Numbered from the stretch's first letter, positions 1-7,760 are shown. The stretch: 64,000 nucleotides of DNA from Vibrio celticus (GCF_024347335.1 NZ_AP025463.1:3348001-3412000); one strand, 5' to 3'. Program-made: numbers and translations. The notes: a model not told the origin generated them from the letters alone.

Positions 1-1152
1 CTCCCAGAGTACATTCATGTTGATGGGAATAAGATTCGCCAAGTGTTGATGAATTTAGCCTCAAATGCGATCAAATTTACAGAACAAGGCTCTATCGTAT
101 TCACCGCTAAACGGCTTCCATCATTGGAAACAGAGTGTGTGGTCGAGTTTTCTGTTCGAGATACAGGTATTGGTATCGCAGCAGACCAACAAGAGCACAT
201 TTTCAAAGCGTTTTGCCAAGAAGATACCAACATCACCTCCAATATTGCGGGGACCGGATTAGGGCTTAGTATTTCGTCACGTATGGTGGAAATGATGGGA
301 GGCTCGATAAGCGTTGAGTCAGAGAAAGACGTGGGCAGTTGCTTTCATTTCCAATTAACCGTAGTGCCATCAGATCATTCTGAACATAAAAATCGTAAAC
401 AAACCGTTGTCTATTATTCAGATGCGCCATCGAAACTTTTACTCGATGACTTGTTCCGCCTTGGTTACTCACCACAACTAAAATCAATCGAAACAAACTT
501 GGTGGCAACTGACCTCCCAGAGATCGCTTTGATGGAAGATATTAACCAAGCCAAAACACTGCATCGCTTAGCACCAGAGGTGAAAATCATCATAGTGAAA
601 GATAATCTTAGTGATCCTATGAGTGAGTGTCATTTTATCTCAGGCTATGTGACTCTTCCTATGCTCGGTTCCCGCTTAAGTAGCATGTTGAACTCCGTGC
701 TTGAAAGGTCACAGCCACACCCCCCTCAACATCAACCAGAGCCGATAGAAGCGACTGTACGTCAAAAAGTCCTCGTAGTTGAAGATAACCGCGTAAACCA
801 GAAGGTGGTATGTATCAATTTAGATAAGTTAGGGATTGAATATTGGGTTGCCAATGATGGACAAGAAGCGATTGATTTATATAAAGAGCATCATCAAGAC
901 ATCGGCCTTATCTTGATGGACTGCATGATGCCGAATGTAGATGGCTTTGAGGCAACAGAGCGAATCAGGCGCTATGAAGAAAACCTGCAACTTCAGGCAA
1001 CACATATCCTCGCTTTAACGGCATCCGTGCTCGATGATGATATTAAACATTGCTTCGAGTGTGGAATGAACGATTATCTTCCAAAACCATTTAAGCGTGA
1101 CATGATGCTGCAAAAAATTGATGAACAACAGTTTACGCACAAGGCAGGCTGA
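1..1152 (+). CDS. Hybrid sensor histidine kinase/response regulator, 3' part (5' end outside window)
   Basis: The reading frame is open from base 1, so the gene continues upstream of the window; the ATG at 43 lies inside the ATPase domain and is not a start. Visible are the histidine kinase N box (NLASNAIKFT), the G1 box (DTGIGI), the F region and the G2 box (GTGLGLS). After a linker of about 130 residues comes a receiver domain with the acidic pair VVEDN, phosphoacceptor Asp in MDCMMPNVDG, Thr in ALTA and Lys in KPF. Such proteins autophosphorylate on His and relay phosphate to Asp in two-component signalling, usually at the inner membrane. The sensor input and the dimerisation domain are not visible, so the signal cannot be named. 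The stop is followed by one copy of the dispersed GATNCG repeat. Confidence 0.93.
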   Translation, partial: LPEYIHVDGNKIRQVLMNLASNAIKFTEQGSIVFTAKRLPSLETECVVEFSVRDTGIGIAADQQEHIFKAFCQEDTNITSNIAGTGLGLSISSRMVEMMGGSISVESEKDVGSCFHFQLTVVPSDHSEHKNRKQTVVYYSDAPSKLLLDDLFRLGYSPQLKSIETNLVATDLPEIALMEDINQAKTLHRLAPEVKIIIVKDNLSDPMSECHFISGYVTLPMLGSRLSSMLNSVLERSQPHPPQHQPEPIEATVRQKVLVVEDNRVNQKVVCINLDKLGIEYWVANDGQEAIDLYKEHHQDIGLILMDCMMPNVDGFEATERIRRYEENLQLQATHILALTASVLDDDIKHCFECGMNDYLPKPFKRDMMLQKIDEQQFTHKAG

Positions 1153-1190
1153 CCAAGGAGCTTTGGAAAAAAAGAGTGATGGTGAAGCTG

Positions 1191-1230
1191 AAATACAGAT
1201 ACGGGATTCGAATATACGAGATGCGAAAAA
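1191..1230 (+). repeat. Dispersed GATNCG-type intergenic repeat, copy 1
   Basis: A degenerate copy reads cagatacgggattcg and then acgagatgcg, about 40 bp after the histidine kinase stop and on the same strand. The word pattern CAGATNCGGGATNCG...CGAGATGCGAA recurs at eleven other loci in the window. This is one of the weaker copies. Confidence 0.6.
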
Positions 1231-1232
1231 CA

Positions 1233-1258
1233 AAAACGGAGACCGAAGTCTCCGTTTT
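1233..1258 (-). terminator. Intrinsic terminator of groES-groEL
   Basis: A perfect 11-bp stem (AAAACGGAGAC at 1233-1243 with GTCTCCGTTTT at 1248-1258) has a UUCG-type tetraloop when read on the minus strand. It is followed on that strand by T-rich sequence. It lies 29 bp beyond the groEL stop, so it fits termination of groEL transcription; it may also stop readthrough from the plus-strand kinase gene. Confidence 0.88.
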
Positions 1259-1286
1259 CAATTTCACTATGGATAGCGAGGGATGA

Positions 1287-2933
1287 TTACATCATGCCGC
1301 CCATGCCACCCATACCGCCCATGCCGCCCATATCAGGCATTGCAGGCGCTGAATCTTGAGGCTTGTCTGTCACCATCGCTTCTGTTGTGATCATAAGACC
1401 GGCAACTGATGCTGCGAACTGAAGTGCGCTGCGAGTTACCTTAGTTGGATCTAGGATACCCATAGCAATCATGTCGCCGTATTCGCCAGTAGCCGCGTTG
1501 TAACCGTAGTTACCTTCGCCAGCACGAACGTTGTTAGCAACTACTGATTCTTCATCACCAGCGTTCTTAGTGATTTGACGAATCGGAGCTTCCATTGCAC
1601 GCAGTGCAACACGGATACCTACGTTTTGCTCTTCGTTGTCGCCTTCAAGGCCAGCAACTTTAGATGCAGCGCGGATAAGTGCAACACCACCACCAGCAAC
1701 CACACCCTCTTCAACTGCAGCGCGAGTCGCGTGAAGTGCATCTTCAACGCGGTCTTTCTTCTCTTTCATCTCAACTTCAGTCGCAGCGCCTACTTTGATT
1801 ACTGCAACACCGCCAGCTAGCTTAGCTACTCGCTCTTGAAGTTTTTCTTTATCGTAGTCAGACGTTGCATCTTCGATTTGTTGACGAATTTGAGAAACAC
1901 GACCTTGGATCATCACTTCGTCGCCCGCACCATCGATGATAGTCGAGTTTTCTTTAGTGATAGTAATACGCTTAGCTTGACCTAGGTCTTCTAGCGTTAC
2001 TTTCTCAAGGTCTAGGCCGATCTCTTCAGAGATAACCGTACCGCCCGTTAGGATAGCGATGTCTTGAAGCATTGCTTTACGACGGTCACCGAAACCAGGT
2101 GCTTTAACAGCAGCCACTTTCACGATGCCACGCATGTTGTTCACAACTAGAGTTGCTAGCGCTTCGCCTTCTACATCTTCAGCGATGATTAGAAGTGGAC
2201 GAGATGCCTTAGCAACTGCTTCTAGAGTCGGAAGAAGTTCACGGATGTTTGAAACTTTCTTGTCGATTAGAAGGATGAATGGGCTTTCTAGATCAACAGA
2301 ACCCGCTTCTTGGTTGTTGATGAAGTAAGGAGATAGGTAACCGCGGTCGAACTGCATACCTTCTACTACGTCTAGCTCGTCTTGCAGAGCCTGACCTTCT
2401 TCAACGGTGATAACGCCATCACGACCTACTTTCTCCATCGCTTCAGCAATGATGTTACCAACTGTTGCGTCAGAGTTTGCAGAGATAGTACCTACTTGTG
2501 CGATAGCTTTTGTATCTGCACATGGAACCGAAAGGCCTTTTAGCTCTTCAACCGCTGCGATAACCGCTTTGTCGATGCCGCGCTTAAGATCCATTGGGTT
2601 CATGCCAGCAGCAACGGCTTTTAGGCCTTCAGTGATGATTGCTTGAGCAAGAACGGTTGCTGTAGTAGTACCGTCGCCCGCCGCGTCATTCGCTTGCGAA
2701 GCCACTTCTTTAACCATTTGTGCGCCCATGTTTTGGAACTTGTCTTCAAGTTCGATTTCACGTGCAACTGAAACACCATCTTTAGTGATCGTTGGTGCGC
2801 CAAATGATTTGTCTAGAACAACGTTACGGCCTTTAGGACCTAGCGTTACTTTTACCGCGTCAGCCAGAACGTTTACACCTTCTAGCATTTTAATACGTGC
2901 GTCGTTACCAAATTTAACGTCTTTAGCAGCCAT
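1287..2933 (-). CDS. groEL: Chaperonin GroEL, 60 kDa subunit
   Basis: A protein of 548 residues, the normal GroEL length, starting MAAKDVKFGN and ending in the methionine/glycine-rich tail PDMGGMGGMGGMGGMM typical of proteobacterial GroEL. The ATP-site motif DGTTT is present near residue 87. GroEL forms a cytosolic double heptameric ring that encloses unfolded proteins and works with the GroES cap using ATP. The gene lies downstream of groES on the minus strand, separated by 193 bp, which is wider than the few tens of bases common in enterics. Vibrios often carry two groESL pairs; the Met/Gly tail suggests this is the principal one. A strong terminator follows. Confidence 0.99.
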   Translation of the reverse strand: MAAKDVKFGNDARIKMLEGVNVLADAVKVTLGPKGRNVVLDKSFGAPTITKDGVSVAREIELEDKFQNMGAQMVKEVASQANDAAGDGTTTATVLAQAIITEGLKAVAAGMNPMDLKRGIDKAVIAAVEELKGLSVPCADTKAIAQVGTISANSDATVGNIIAEAMEKVGRDGVITVEEGQALQDELDVVEGMQFDRGYLSPYFINNQEAGSVDLESPFILLIDKKVSNIRELLPTLEAVAKASRPLLIIAEDVEGEALATLVVNNMRGIVKVAAVKAPGFGDRRKAMLQDIAILTGGTVISEEIGLDLEKVTLEDLGQAKRITITKENSTIIDGAGDEVMIQGRVSQIRQQIEDATSDYDKEKLQERVAKLAGGVAVIKVGAATEVEMKEKKDRVEDALHATRAAVEEGVVAGGGVALIRAASKVAGLEGDNEEQNVGIRVALRAMEAPIRQITKNAGDEESVVANNVRAGEGNYGYNAATGEYGDMIAMGILDPTKVTRSALQFAASVAGLMITTEAMVTDKPQDSAPAMPDMGGMGGMGGMGGMM

Positions 2934-3037
2934 CTTTATTTCCTTTAAATTCTTGTTTGTTGTTGGCTTTCATTTTCATCGTTCTGAGAAGTAACAATGA
3001 GAAAATTCAGTATTCTCTTCATCATTATCTGTTTCAG

Positions 3038-3072
3038 ATTCCCTATCACGCTCGTACCTCGCTGTAGGGAAT
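3038..3072. repeat. Inverted repeat in the groES-groEL gap
   Basis: ATTCCCTA at 3038-3045 is matched by TAGGGAAT at 3065-3072, leaving a 19-base loop. It sits in the 193-bp spacer between groES and groEL. It could fold in the groESL transcript and act on processing or relative expression, or it could be a small mobile palindromic repeat. The sequence alone does not decide between these. Confidence 0.5.
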
Positions 3073-3126
3073 GACGTTTAGATTCTATCGAATATGAAAG
3101 CTATCTGATTATGGTCGGAGTGTGGA

Positions 3127-3417
3127 TTACTCAACGATCGCCATGATGTCGTTTTCAGACATGATCAGAACTTCTTTGCCGTCGATTTTTTCAGATTTAG
3201 TACCGTAGCCTTCAGCAAAGATAACAGTGTCGCCAACTTTAACGTCCAATGGTTGTACTGAACCGTTTTCTAGAATGCGGCCTTTGCCAACAGCTAGAAT
3301 TGTACCGCGAGTTGATTTTTCAGCGGCAGAACCAGTTAGAACGATGCCACCAGCAGATTTAGATTCAACTTCTTGGCGCTCAACGATAACTCGGTCGTGT
3401 AGAGGACGGATATTCAT
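3127..3417 (-). CDS. groES: Co-chaperonin GroES
   Basis: A protein of 96 residues beginning MNIRPLHDRVIVER, which is the GroES signature, with the mobile-loop region KSAGGIVLTGSA near residues 20-32. GroES forms the heptameric lid of the GroEL chamber in the cytosol. The start is supported by an AGGAGA ribosome site about 7 bases upstream on the minus strand. It is the first gene of the groES-groEL operon and follows a sigma-32-like promoter about 70 bp upstream. Length and sequence are normal for the family. Confidence 0.99.
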   Translation of the reverse strand: MNIRPLHDRVIVERQEVESKSAGGIVLTGSAAEKSTRGTILAVGKGRILENGSVQPLDVKVGDTVIFAEGYGTKSEKIDGKEVLIMSENDIMAIVE

Positions 3418-3484
3418 CGGTCAGATCTCCTGATAATTTCCATTTAATTTGATAGTTGCCACGATTGGCATGGGGTTACCCAAT

Positions 3485-3512
3485 ATGTTGGGGCGATGTG
3501 GAAGAACCCAAG
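3485..3512 (-). promoter_or_regulatory. Sigma-32 type heat-shock promoter of groES-groEL
   Basis: Read on the minus strand, CTTGGG (3507-3512) is followed after 13 bases by CCCCAACAT (3485-3493). This matches the known sigma-32 pattern CTTGAA-N13-15-CCCCATNT and lies about 70 bp before the groES start. Heat-shock control of groESL by sigma-32 is established in gammaproteobacteria; here it is inferred from the sequence match. Confidence 0.75.
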
Positions 3513-3540
3513 GGGGAAAAGATAAAAATTGTGATCGAAA

Positions 3541-3622
3541 GAGCAGATTCGGGATGCGAGTAAACGAGATGCGAAGAGCTTAAAGATAAGAGCAGATGCG
3601 AGTTAACGAGTAGCGAAGAGAG
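3541..3622 (+). repeat. Dispersed GATNCG-type repeat, copies 2a and 2b (tandem)
   Basis: Two tandem units. The first starts GAGCAGATTCGGGATGCGAG, continues TAAACGAGATGCG and closes AAGAGC; the second, from about 3590, starts GAGCAGATGCGAG and ends CGAAGAG. Each unit is about 38-40 bp, bounded by GAGC words. They lie in the divergent groES-MATE spacer and face inverted copies to their right. Confidence 0.8.
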
Positions 3623-3653
3623 GAAGACAAGAGAATCGCCTTCTTTGTTTTTG

Positions 3654-3780
3654 CTTTTCGTATCTCGCATCCCGTTACCCTCATCTAGCTCTTTGTATCT
3701 GCTCTTCAATCTTTTCGCATCCCGAATCTCGTTTACTAGTATCTGCTCTTTCACATCCCGTATCTGCTTTTCTTCCCTTC
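3654..3780 (-). repeat. Dispersed GATNCG-type repeat, copy 2c cluster (inverted)
   Basis: The reverse-complement form of the repeat occurs three times in a row: CGTATCTCGCATCCCG..., TCGCATCCCGAATCTCG... and CACATCCCGTATCTGC, each next to a CTGCTCTT word. Together with the plus-oriented units at 3541-3622 it makes an inverted array able to form a long imperfect hairpin just upstream of the MATE gene. Confidence 0.78.
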
Positions 3781-3829
3781 CCGCCCGCATCTGTTTATCC
3801 TACGCTTTTAGATTCTATCGGCGCTTTAC

Positions 3830-5179
3830 ATGCAAGATAAGCACGGGCTATTAACTGCCCCAATTGAGAGTACATTGCGTACCATGACCATACCGACCAT
3901 ATTCGGTATGGTGGCGATCTTGATGTTTAATCTCGTCGATACCTTCTTTATCTCATTGCTGGGCACGCAAGCCCTTGCTGCGGTGAGCTTTACCTTCCCT
4001 GTCACCTTTGCCATCAACTGCATCACCATGGGGATTGGTATTGGCTTATCGACATGTATCGGTCGATTGCTTGGCCAAGGCAGCGCACAAAATGCAGCAC
4101 GCTTTACTTGTCACGGTTTATTACTTGCGGTGCTTCTTGTTGGTTTTGCATCAACTCTGGGGCTAGTAACACTAGAGCCTATGTTTACCCTGTTAGGAGC
4201 AGAGCCTGAGTTACTGCCACTGATATCCGAATACATGTCGGTCTGGTACTTAGCGATACCGTTGCTTGTTATTCCCATGGCAGGCAACAGCGCGATTCGA
4301 GCGACCGGTGATACAAAAACGCCCGCCAAGATCATGCTACTGGCTGGGCTTATCAATGGCGTTTTAGATCCGCTACTTATCTTCGGGTATGGGCCTTTCC
4401 CTGAACTGGGGATTCAAGGCGCTGCGATTGCCAGTGGTTTCAGTTGGTTTGGCGCTTTGTGTGGCTCACTGTACGTACTGATGGTGCGAGAAAAACTGCT
4501 TGCGCCTCCTAAGCTGACAAGCATCGTCAGTGACTGGCGACAGATTCTAAAAATAGGCACCCCAGCGGCTTTGTCTAACGCGCTCAATCCATTAGCCGGC
4601 GCCATTATTATGATGATGTTGGCCAAACAAGGAACTGAAGCCGTTGCTGCTTATGGCGCTGCCCAGCGTATTGAATCCATTCTTATCATTGTGTTGATGT
4701 CTCTGACCTCTGCCCTTACGCCTTTTATGGCGCAGAACTTTGGTGCAAACAACCCTCAACGCAGCTTTAAAGCACTATTTCTGAGTATGCGTTTTGCTGT
4801 GATGTTCCAAGGTTTGATTTTCTTGATGATGGTGCCACTGAGCATTCCTTTGGCTGCCCTGTTCTCTCAAGAAGAATCCGTCCGAGGCATATTGTGGCAT
4901 TACCTGTTAGTCGTTCCCTTTAGCTATGGATTCCAAGGCATTGTGATGATGCTGATCAGCGGGATGAATGCCATGCATCAACCACTCAAAGCCTTTCAAT
5001 GGAGCTTCATGCGTTTGTTTGTCTTTACCTTGCCATTCGCTTGGATAGGCAGCCAAATTGATGGTGCCGAAGGACTGTTTATAGGCTTAGCCTTGGGGAA
5101 CATTGTCGGCGGTATTTCAGGGTATTGTTTTGCACTTCGTGTGAGAGCTAAAGCAGATGCGGGATACGAAGAGGGATAG
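3830..5179 (+). CDS. MATE family multidrug/Na+ efflux transporter
   Basis: A protein of 449 residues, typical MATE length, with hydrophobic segments spread along the whole chain and the MATE-type N-terminal stretch PTIFGMVAILMFNLVDTFF. It also has the repeated ATGDTKTP and GISGYCFALR regions seen in the family. MATE proteins are inner-membrane antiporters that export cationic drugs using Na+ or H+ gradients; the substrate here is unknown. No strong ribosome site precedes the ATG at 3830, so a slightly different start is possible. The last codons (KADAGYEEG) are encoded by a copy of the dispersed intergenic repeat, suggesting the repeat inserted at, and changed, the C terminus. Confidence 0.92.
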   Translation: MQDKHGLLTAPIESTLRTMTIPTIFGMVAILMFNLVDTFFISLLGTQALAAVSFTFPVTFAINCITMGIGIGLSTCIGRLLGQGSAQNAARFTCHGLLLAVLLVGFASTLGLVTLEPMFTLLGAEPELLPLISEYMSVWYLAIPLLVIPMAGNSAIRATGDTKTPAKIMLLAGLINGVLDPLLIFGYGPFPELGIQGAAIASGFSWFGALCGSLYVLMVREKLLAPPKLTSIVSDWRQILKIGTPAALSNALNPLAGAIIMMMLAKQGTEAVAAYGAAQRIESILIIVLMSLTSALTPFMAQNFGANNPQRSFKALFLSMRFAVMFQGLIFLMMVPLSIPLAALFSQEESVRGILWHYLLVVPFSYGFQGIVMMLISGMNAMHQPLKAFQWSFMRLFVFTLPFAWIGSQIDGAEGLFIGLALGNIVGGISGYCFALRVRAKADAGYEEG

Positions 5180-5180
5180 T
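5151..5180 (+). repeat. Dispersed GATNCG-type repeat, copy 3, overlapping a stop codon
   Basis: The bases AAAGCAGATGCGGGATACGA followed by AGAGGG match the repeat core. Unlike the other copies it is translated, giving the last residues of the MATE transporter and its TAG stop. Confidence 0.75.
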
Positions 5181-5241
5181 ACAAACCAAAAACTGAAAGA
5201 CAAACGCTGACTGCGCAGCGCTTAGTCCATCTTCGTTATAT

Positions 5242-5538
5242 TTATGTCGCTAGAGCAAAGTTGATCGTATTTACCTTCGCTAGATTAACGTTCTGTTTTG
5301 CTTGCCACAGATCATAGTGATCCTGCATTGTTAACCAACTCTCCGGGGTTCTACCCAGTGACTTAGAAAGACGTAAAGCCATTTCAGGAGAAACTGCACT
5401 TTGGCCTTTAAGAACACGATTCAGCGTAGAAGGTGATACATCAAGCTGCTTTGCCACAAAGCGACAGCTATAACCAAACGGTTCCATATATAGGTCATAA
5501 ATAAACTCACCTGGGTGAGGAGGGTTGTGCATACTCAT
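5242..5538 (-). CDS. higA: HigA-family antitoxin (XRE helix-turn-helix)
   Basis: A protein of 98 residues beginning MSMHNPPHPGEFI, the HigA/VapI family opening, followed by an XRE helix-turn-helix: VAKQLDVSPSTLNRVLKGQSAVSPEMALRL, shown here only in part as LDVSPSTLNRVLKG. Such antitoxins bind the HigB ribonuclease and repress their own operon. The start codon overlaps the stop of the upstream toxin gene at 5538, so the pair is translationally coupled in the usual HigBA order (toxin first). The antitoxin C terminus (NTINFALAT) is typical of HigA relatives. Confidence 0.93.
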   Translation of the reverse strand: MSMHNPPHPGEFIYDLYMEPFGYSCRFVAKQLDVSPSTLNRVLKGQSAVSPEMALRLSKSLGRTPESWLTMQDHYDLWQAKQNVNLAKVNTINFALAT

Positions 5539-5816
5539 TAGTGATAATCCTCATAATTTAAAATATAGGCATTACCATCAATAAATTCGAAAGTAATACG
5601 CCAATTACCATTTACTGTGATTGACCAAATACCATCTCTATCCCCTTTTAATGGGTGAAGCTTAAAGCCAGGTAGATCAACATCATCAATAATGGTTGCA
5701 GTATCTATAGCTGCCAACTGCATCCTAAGCTTACGCTCATGCTTAGCTTGAATACCGGCTTTACTGCCAGTCTCAAAAAACTTTTTGAGGCCTTTATGCT
5801 TGAATGTTTTAATCAT
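5538..5816 (-). CDS. higB: HigB-family mRNA-interferase toxin (RelE/ParE superfamily)
   Basis: A protein of 92 residues starting MIKTFKHKGLKKFFETG, with the conserved HigB middle (KLHPLKGDRDGIWS) and the end NWRITFEF...YEDYH. Family members cleave mRNA at translating ribosomes and are neutralised by HigA. It is the first gene of the minus-strand pair and overlaps higA by one base. The C-terminal YEDYH, which carries catalytic residues in relatives, is complete, so the toxin looks intact. Toxicity is inferred from family membership. Confidence 0.93.
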   Translation of the reverse strand: MIKTFKHKGLKKFFETGSKAGIQAKHERKLRMQLAAIDTATIIDDVDLPGFKLHPLKGDRDGIWSITVNGNWRITFEFIDGNAYILNYEDYH

Positions 5817-5863
5817 ACAGAGAGTGTAGCGCGTTGCGCATCATGAATCAAACTTCAAGCAAC

Positions 5864-5917
5864 TTAAGAGCAGATGCGAGATTCGGGTAAGCGAGATTCG
5901 AAGAGCTTGAGAGCAGA
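5864..5917 (+). repeat. Dispersed GATNCG-type repeat, copy 4
   Basis: A good copy: TTAAGAGCAGATGCGAGATT, then CGGGTAAGCGAGATTCG and AAGAGCTTGAGAGCAG. It lies in the divergent space between higB and ogt, about 25 bp before the ogt start. With the groES-MATE cluster it is one of the few copies not directly after a stop codon. Confidence 0.8.
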
Positions 5918-5941
5918 AAAAACTAAAAAAAGGAAGATGAC

Positions 5942-6424
5942 ATGGAAGACACTATTTACAAAATGCTTTATGACGCACCGATAGGCAAGATGATCATTGT
6001 GAGTAATGGTGTGTCGCTTATTGAAATTGACCATGTAAATCATGAAGAGCTAATGACTAGCAATCCAGATGACCTTTGCCAACTGGCGACGAAACAGTTA
6101 GATGAATACTTTGCCGGAAAACGTACAAACTTTGATTTGCCTTTAAAGCCACAAGGTACTGATTTTCAGCTCAAAGCTTGGGTAGCTTTAACGACCATTC
6201 CTTATGGCGAAACCATCAGTTACGGTGAGCAAGCAAAGAGAATGGACAACCCAAAAGCCGTAAGAGCAGTGGGTGGCGCAAATGGCAAGAATCCATTTAG
6301 TCTTGTTGTTCCCTGCCATAGAGTCATCGGTGCAAATGGCACATTAACGGGCTACACCGGTGGTATGAACCGCAAAGAGTGGTTGTTGGATTTTGAACGT
6401 TCGGTTATAGATAAAACGCAATAA
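5942..6424 (+). CDS. ogt: Methylated-DNA--[protein]-cysteine S-methyltransferase
   Basis: A protein of 160 residues with the PCHRV active-site motif (acceptor Cys near residue 125), the helix-turn-helix-like IPYGETISYGEQAKR and the GYTGGMNRKEWLLDFE end. The enzyme removes alkyl groups from O6-alkylguanine (or O4-alkylthymine) by transferring them irreversibly to its own cysteine. It lacks the N-terminal AdaA-type domain, so it is a stand-alone Ogt/MGMT. An AGGAAG ribosome site sits just before the ATG. It stands between toxin-antitoxin genes with no clear operon partner. Confidence 0.95.
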   Translation: MEDTIYKMLYDAPIGKMIIVSNGVSLIEIDHVNHEELMTSNPDDLCQLATKQLDEYFAGKRTNFDLPLKPQGTDFQLKAWVALTTIPYGETISYGEQAKRMDNPKAVRAVGGANGKNPFSLVVPCHRVIGANGTLTGYTGGMNRKEWLLDFERSVIDKTQ

Positions 6425-6531
6425 TTTGTCTCACTAGAGCAAAAATATAAACGTTTCGCCATCAAGAAGCGCCATTATCACCAGACAACATATAGTCTAT
6501 ATTTAAAATTTCATATGAAGAGGTAATGATA

Positions 6532-6783
6532 ATGTCCACTGAAACGATAGGTTACTTAAAAAAGCACGCAGCCAACCTCGATTTATCTGAACCTATGACC
6601 ATTACTCAAAATGGTAAGCCCGCTTATACGATTGAATCTTATGACGATAGAAAGCATAGAGAAGAAGCTATAGCGCTAATGAAACTATTATCGTTTTCTA
6701 TTGATGATGAAAAACATGGCCGAGTCAATTCAGGTACTCAGGTTCGAGATAAACTGGCAAAGCGTAAACAATCGGTTCAATAA
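6532..6783 (+). CDS. Phd/YefM-type antitoxin, apparently without a toxin
   Basis: A protein of about 83 residues starting MSTETIGYLKKHAANLDLSE with the Phd/YefM pattern PMTITQNGKPAYTIESYDD, where the N-terminal fold binds DNA and the C-terminal part normally masks a toxin. The ATG at 6532 is preferred because GAGG lies 8 bases upstream; the in-frame ATG at 6526 is too close. No RelE/ParE or Doc gene follows: the next gene, 36 bp on, runs the other way. It is therefore an orphan antitoxin, perhaps a remnant of a pair or a protective decoy. The function is inferred from the family. Confidence 0.8.
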   Translation: MSTETIGYLKKHAANLDLSEPMTITQNGKPAYTIESYDDRKHREEAIALMKLLSFSIDDEKHGRVNSGTQVRDKLAKRKQSVQ

Positions 6784-6819
6784 TCAACATCATCGATACG
6801 CTAATAAAAATACGCTCGA

Positions 6820-7179
6820 TTATTTGAGTTTAATCCCATAGGTGTCAATATGGGCAAGTAGCTCATTCGATGTAATTCTATGCTTAACGAGCAAGTCAAC
6901 CTTGAATGGAAGTGACGATTGTTCTAAACGATCTTGCAAGCCTGCGACGACACTTAACGAAATACCGTCCCCCTCGATAACAATATCGATGTCAGAGTTA
7001 TCTTTATAAGTTCCAAGGGCTCTAGAACCAAACACCCAGGCATGAATGACTGAAGCATGGTTCAAAACAACATCCTCAATCAGCTGATATTGATGAGGCT
7101 TAAGGCCGACAGAGCCTGGGCTAACCAAATAACTATCGATCACATTTAACCTCTTGTTCGCATTGACCCTCTTGATCAC
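6820..7179 (-). CDS. mntA: MntA-like nucleotidyltransferase antitoxin
   Basis: A protein of 119 residues with the minimal nucleotidyltransferase motif GS-x10-DxD (Gly51-Ser52, Asp63, Asp65; GSRALG and SDIDI) and a third acidic residue in KVDLLV. In characterised HepT-MntA pairs the MNT protein adds AMP to a tyrosine of the HEPN toxin and disarms it. The gene follows and overlaps the HEPN gene by 47 bases on the minus strand. The true start may be a few codons after the first ATG. The catalytic motif looks intact. Confidence 0.88.
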   Translation of the reverse strand: MIKRVNANKRLNVIDSYLVSPGSVGLKPHQYQLIEDVVLNHASVIHAWVFGSRALGTYKDNSDIDIVIEGDGISLSVVAGLQDRLEQSSLPFKVDLLVKHRITSNELLAHIDTYGIKLK

Positions 7180-7579
7180 ATTTAAGCTTTAAATAGAGTG
7201 TGACTTGCCCTATCACTGGTGAAAATGACTCTAAGATCAGTGACTGAGCTTCAAGGACATTTTCCTCATCATAGGTGTGGGACAATAAATTTCGTTTTAT
7301 GAGTGCTTCAAGCATGATCTCACACTGCTCCGAAGATAGGTGCTTAGCTTCTAAGGCTGTACGAAAAACGCTCCTCGGCGAAGCCACATCAAACCCTTCA
7401 AACTCAAGTAAGTCTTTAAGGGTCTTCCATGTAAGTTCGAAAGAAAATTCAAAAGTTTGCACTAACCCAGCGAGCTCTAACTCATTGTAGCTATCTTGTG
7501 AGCACGCTCTCTCAAGCCTTTGCTGCGCTTTCATTAAGTTTTGCAGTCGTTGCTTCCAACGGTCTGGGTTTGAGTTCAT
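7133..7579 (-). CDS. hepT: HepT-like HEPN-domain toxin (HI0074-type)
   Basis: A protein of 148 residues of the nucleotidyltransferase substrate-binding (HI0074) family with the HEPN ribonuclease motif RX4HXY at Arg96, His101 and Tyr103 (RNLLSHTY). HepT toxins act as RNases and are inactivated by AMPylation of the motif tyrosine by the partner MntA. The gene precedes and overlaps mntA, the usual arrangement. The hydrophilic C-terminal tail rich in Cys/Glu/Lys lies in the overlap and may vary between strains. Both family signatures are complete, so the pair is probably functional. Confidence 0.88.
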   Translation of the reverse strand: MNSNPDRWKQRLQNLMKAQQRLERACSQDSYNELELAGLVQTFEFSFELTWKTLKDLLEFEGFDVASPRSVFRTALEAKHLSSEQCEIMLEALIKRNLLSHTYDEENVLEAQSLILESFSPVIGQVTLYLKLKCDQEGQCEQEVKCDR

Positions 7580-7760
7580 ATAAACAGCCTAGGGATAAGG
7601 TAAAAGACAAGTATAGTATGAGCCTTAAGCTACCTAATCATTCAAGAAATGTCACTCTTTCGATATATATCAAGGCCGTTCTTTTCGTCTTTTGTTTAAG
7701 GTCGTGTCCTTCTGTTCTCCCCTACCTGTATCCTGCATGTTTTTCTCACCCAATACCTGC

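Larger units (their letters stand above)
3418..3829. other. Divergent intergenic region, groES to MATE gene (412 bp)
   Basis: No convincing gene is seen. The left part holds the groES promoter and ribosome site. The rest (3541-3780) is almost entirely made of dispersed GATNCG-type repeats, two units on the plus strand facing three or so on the minus strand. Small open frames here are by-products of the repeat sequence. Confidence 0.7.

Noticed and set aside
3541..3790. CRISPR array
   Set aside because: The repeat units are close together, degenerate and vary in orientation, with no unique spacers of constant length and no cas genes nearby.
3476..3854. Open frames on both strands in the groES-MATE spacer
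   Set aside because: They consist of translated repeat units and their codons follow the repeat rhythm, with no ribosome sites.
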